5,992 nucleotides of DNA, taken from assembly GCA_030427215.1 (NCBI GenBank), contig JAUHXB010000081.1, positions 1 through 5,992 of the forward strand, in the 5' to 3' direction. The position numbers and the translations under genes were made by a program. The number at the start of each line of letters is the position of its first letter. Position 1 is the first letter of the stretch. A model generated the notes under the pieces. That model saw nothing but the letters and a program-made list of their open reading frames with translations. It was not told the DNA's origin and made no database searches. Source of the stretch: Alphaproteobacteria bacterium (lineage in GTDB: Bacteria; Pseudomonadota; Alphaproteobacteria; Micavibrionales; UBA1664). Positions 5,920 to 5,992 of the stretch are shown piece by piece.

Positions 5920-5948
5920 TGTATAATTAAAAAGGGATGAAAATGCAA
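5920..5948 (-). promoter_or_regulatory. Candidate promoter of the hypothetical gene
   Basis: On the minus strand TTGCAT (5943-5948) and TATACA (5920-5925) are separated by exactly 17 bases. The -10 ends 7 bases before ATG 5912, the same spacing as the TATACT element before the M48 gene, so this transcript too could be leaderless; no ribosome-binding site is present. A second TATAAT (5914-5919) lies closer but would start transcription inside the gene. The -10 sits in an inverted repeat, AATTATA-TG-TATAATT (5913-5928). Confidence 0.4.
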
Positions 5949-5965
5949 GTGTTTTTGTTTAAAAC

Positions 5966-5981
5966 AATAATCATGATTATT
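5966..5981. promoter_or_regulatory. Perfect 16-base palindrome, candidate operator
   Basis: AATAATCATGATTATT is fully self-complementary. It lies upstream of the candidate promoter of the hypothetical gene, centred about 61 bases before its start codon, a position usual for an activator, and could equally serve a gene beyond the right edge. The sequence has some resemblance to Fur-type boxes but does not match the full consensus, so no regulator is assigned. Confidence 0.4.
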
Positions 5982-5992
5982 CGTGAATTTAC

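Noticed and set aside
5913..5948. 12-codon extension of the hypothetical gene to TTG 5948
   Set aside because: TTG is a rare start, no ribosome-binding site is present, and the extension covers the candidate -10 and -35 elements.

Overview
The window looks like chromosomal DNA of a fairly AT-rich alphaproteobacterium. Two things point there: the block DUF2062 protein, then acpS, then lepB, a familiar alphaproteobacterial arrangement normally followed by rnc and era; and a BepA-type M48 protease placed directly before a DsbA/ScsC-type thiol oxidoreductase, also a recurrent alphaproteobacterial pairing. No genus can be named from this sequence. I see no mobile element, CRISPR array, tRNA or rRNA.

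Positions 4383 down to 1 (minus strand) hold six genes packed as one probable operon: a secreted M48 metalloprotease with a TPR tail; a periplasmic DsbA-family protein with an intact CGYC site; a membrane-anchored, cysteine-free DsbA-like protein; a DUF2062 membrane protein; holo-ACP synthase (acpS); and signal peptidase I (lepB, cut by the window edge). Gaps are 31, 2, 49, -4 (ATGA overlap) and 9 bases. The set reads as an envelope-biogenesis unit: protein export (LepB), quality control of outer-membrane proteins (M48), disulfide handling (DsbA) and activation of the acyl carrier for lipid synthesis (AcpS). The only larger gap, 49 bases before the DUF2062 gene, carries a near-perfect 20-base palindrome and may mark the join between two older gene blocks.

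Positions 4384-4448 separate the operon from the divergent rlmE (plus strand), the 23S rRNA 2'-O-methyltransferase, with all four catalytic residues. A 15-codon reading frame with the best ribosome-binding site in this region overlaps the rlmE start.

Positions 5148-5330 are a convergent intergenic region rich in inverted repeats and containing three 9-base units of the form NCGCNAAGN. Beyond it, on the minus strand, is a 193-residue soluble protein I do not recognise, preceded by a plausible promoter and a perfect 16-base palindrome.

The most notable item is the DsbA-like protein: it keeps the fold markers of its neighbour (conserved DY, cis-proline, identical 112-residue spacing) but has replaced both active-site cysteines and contains no cysteine at all. 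I did not find a clear undescribed defence or mobile system.
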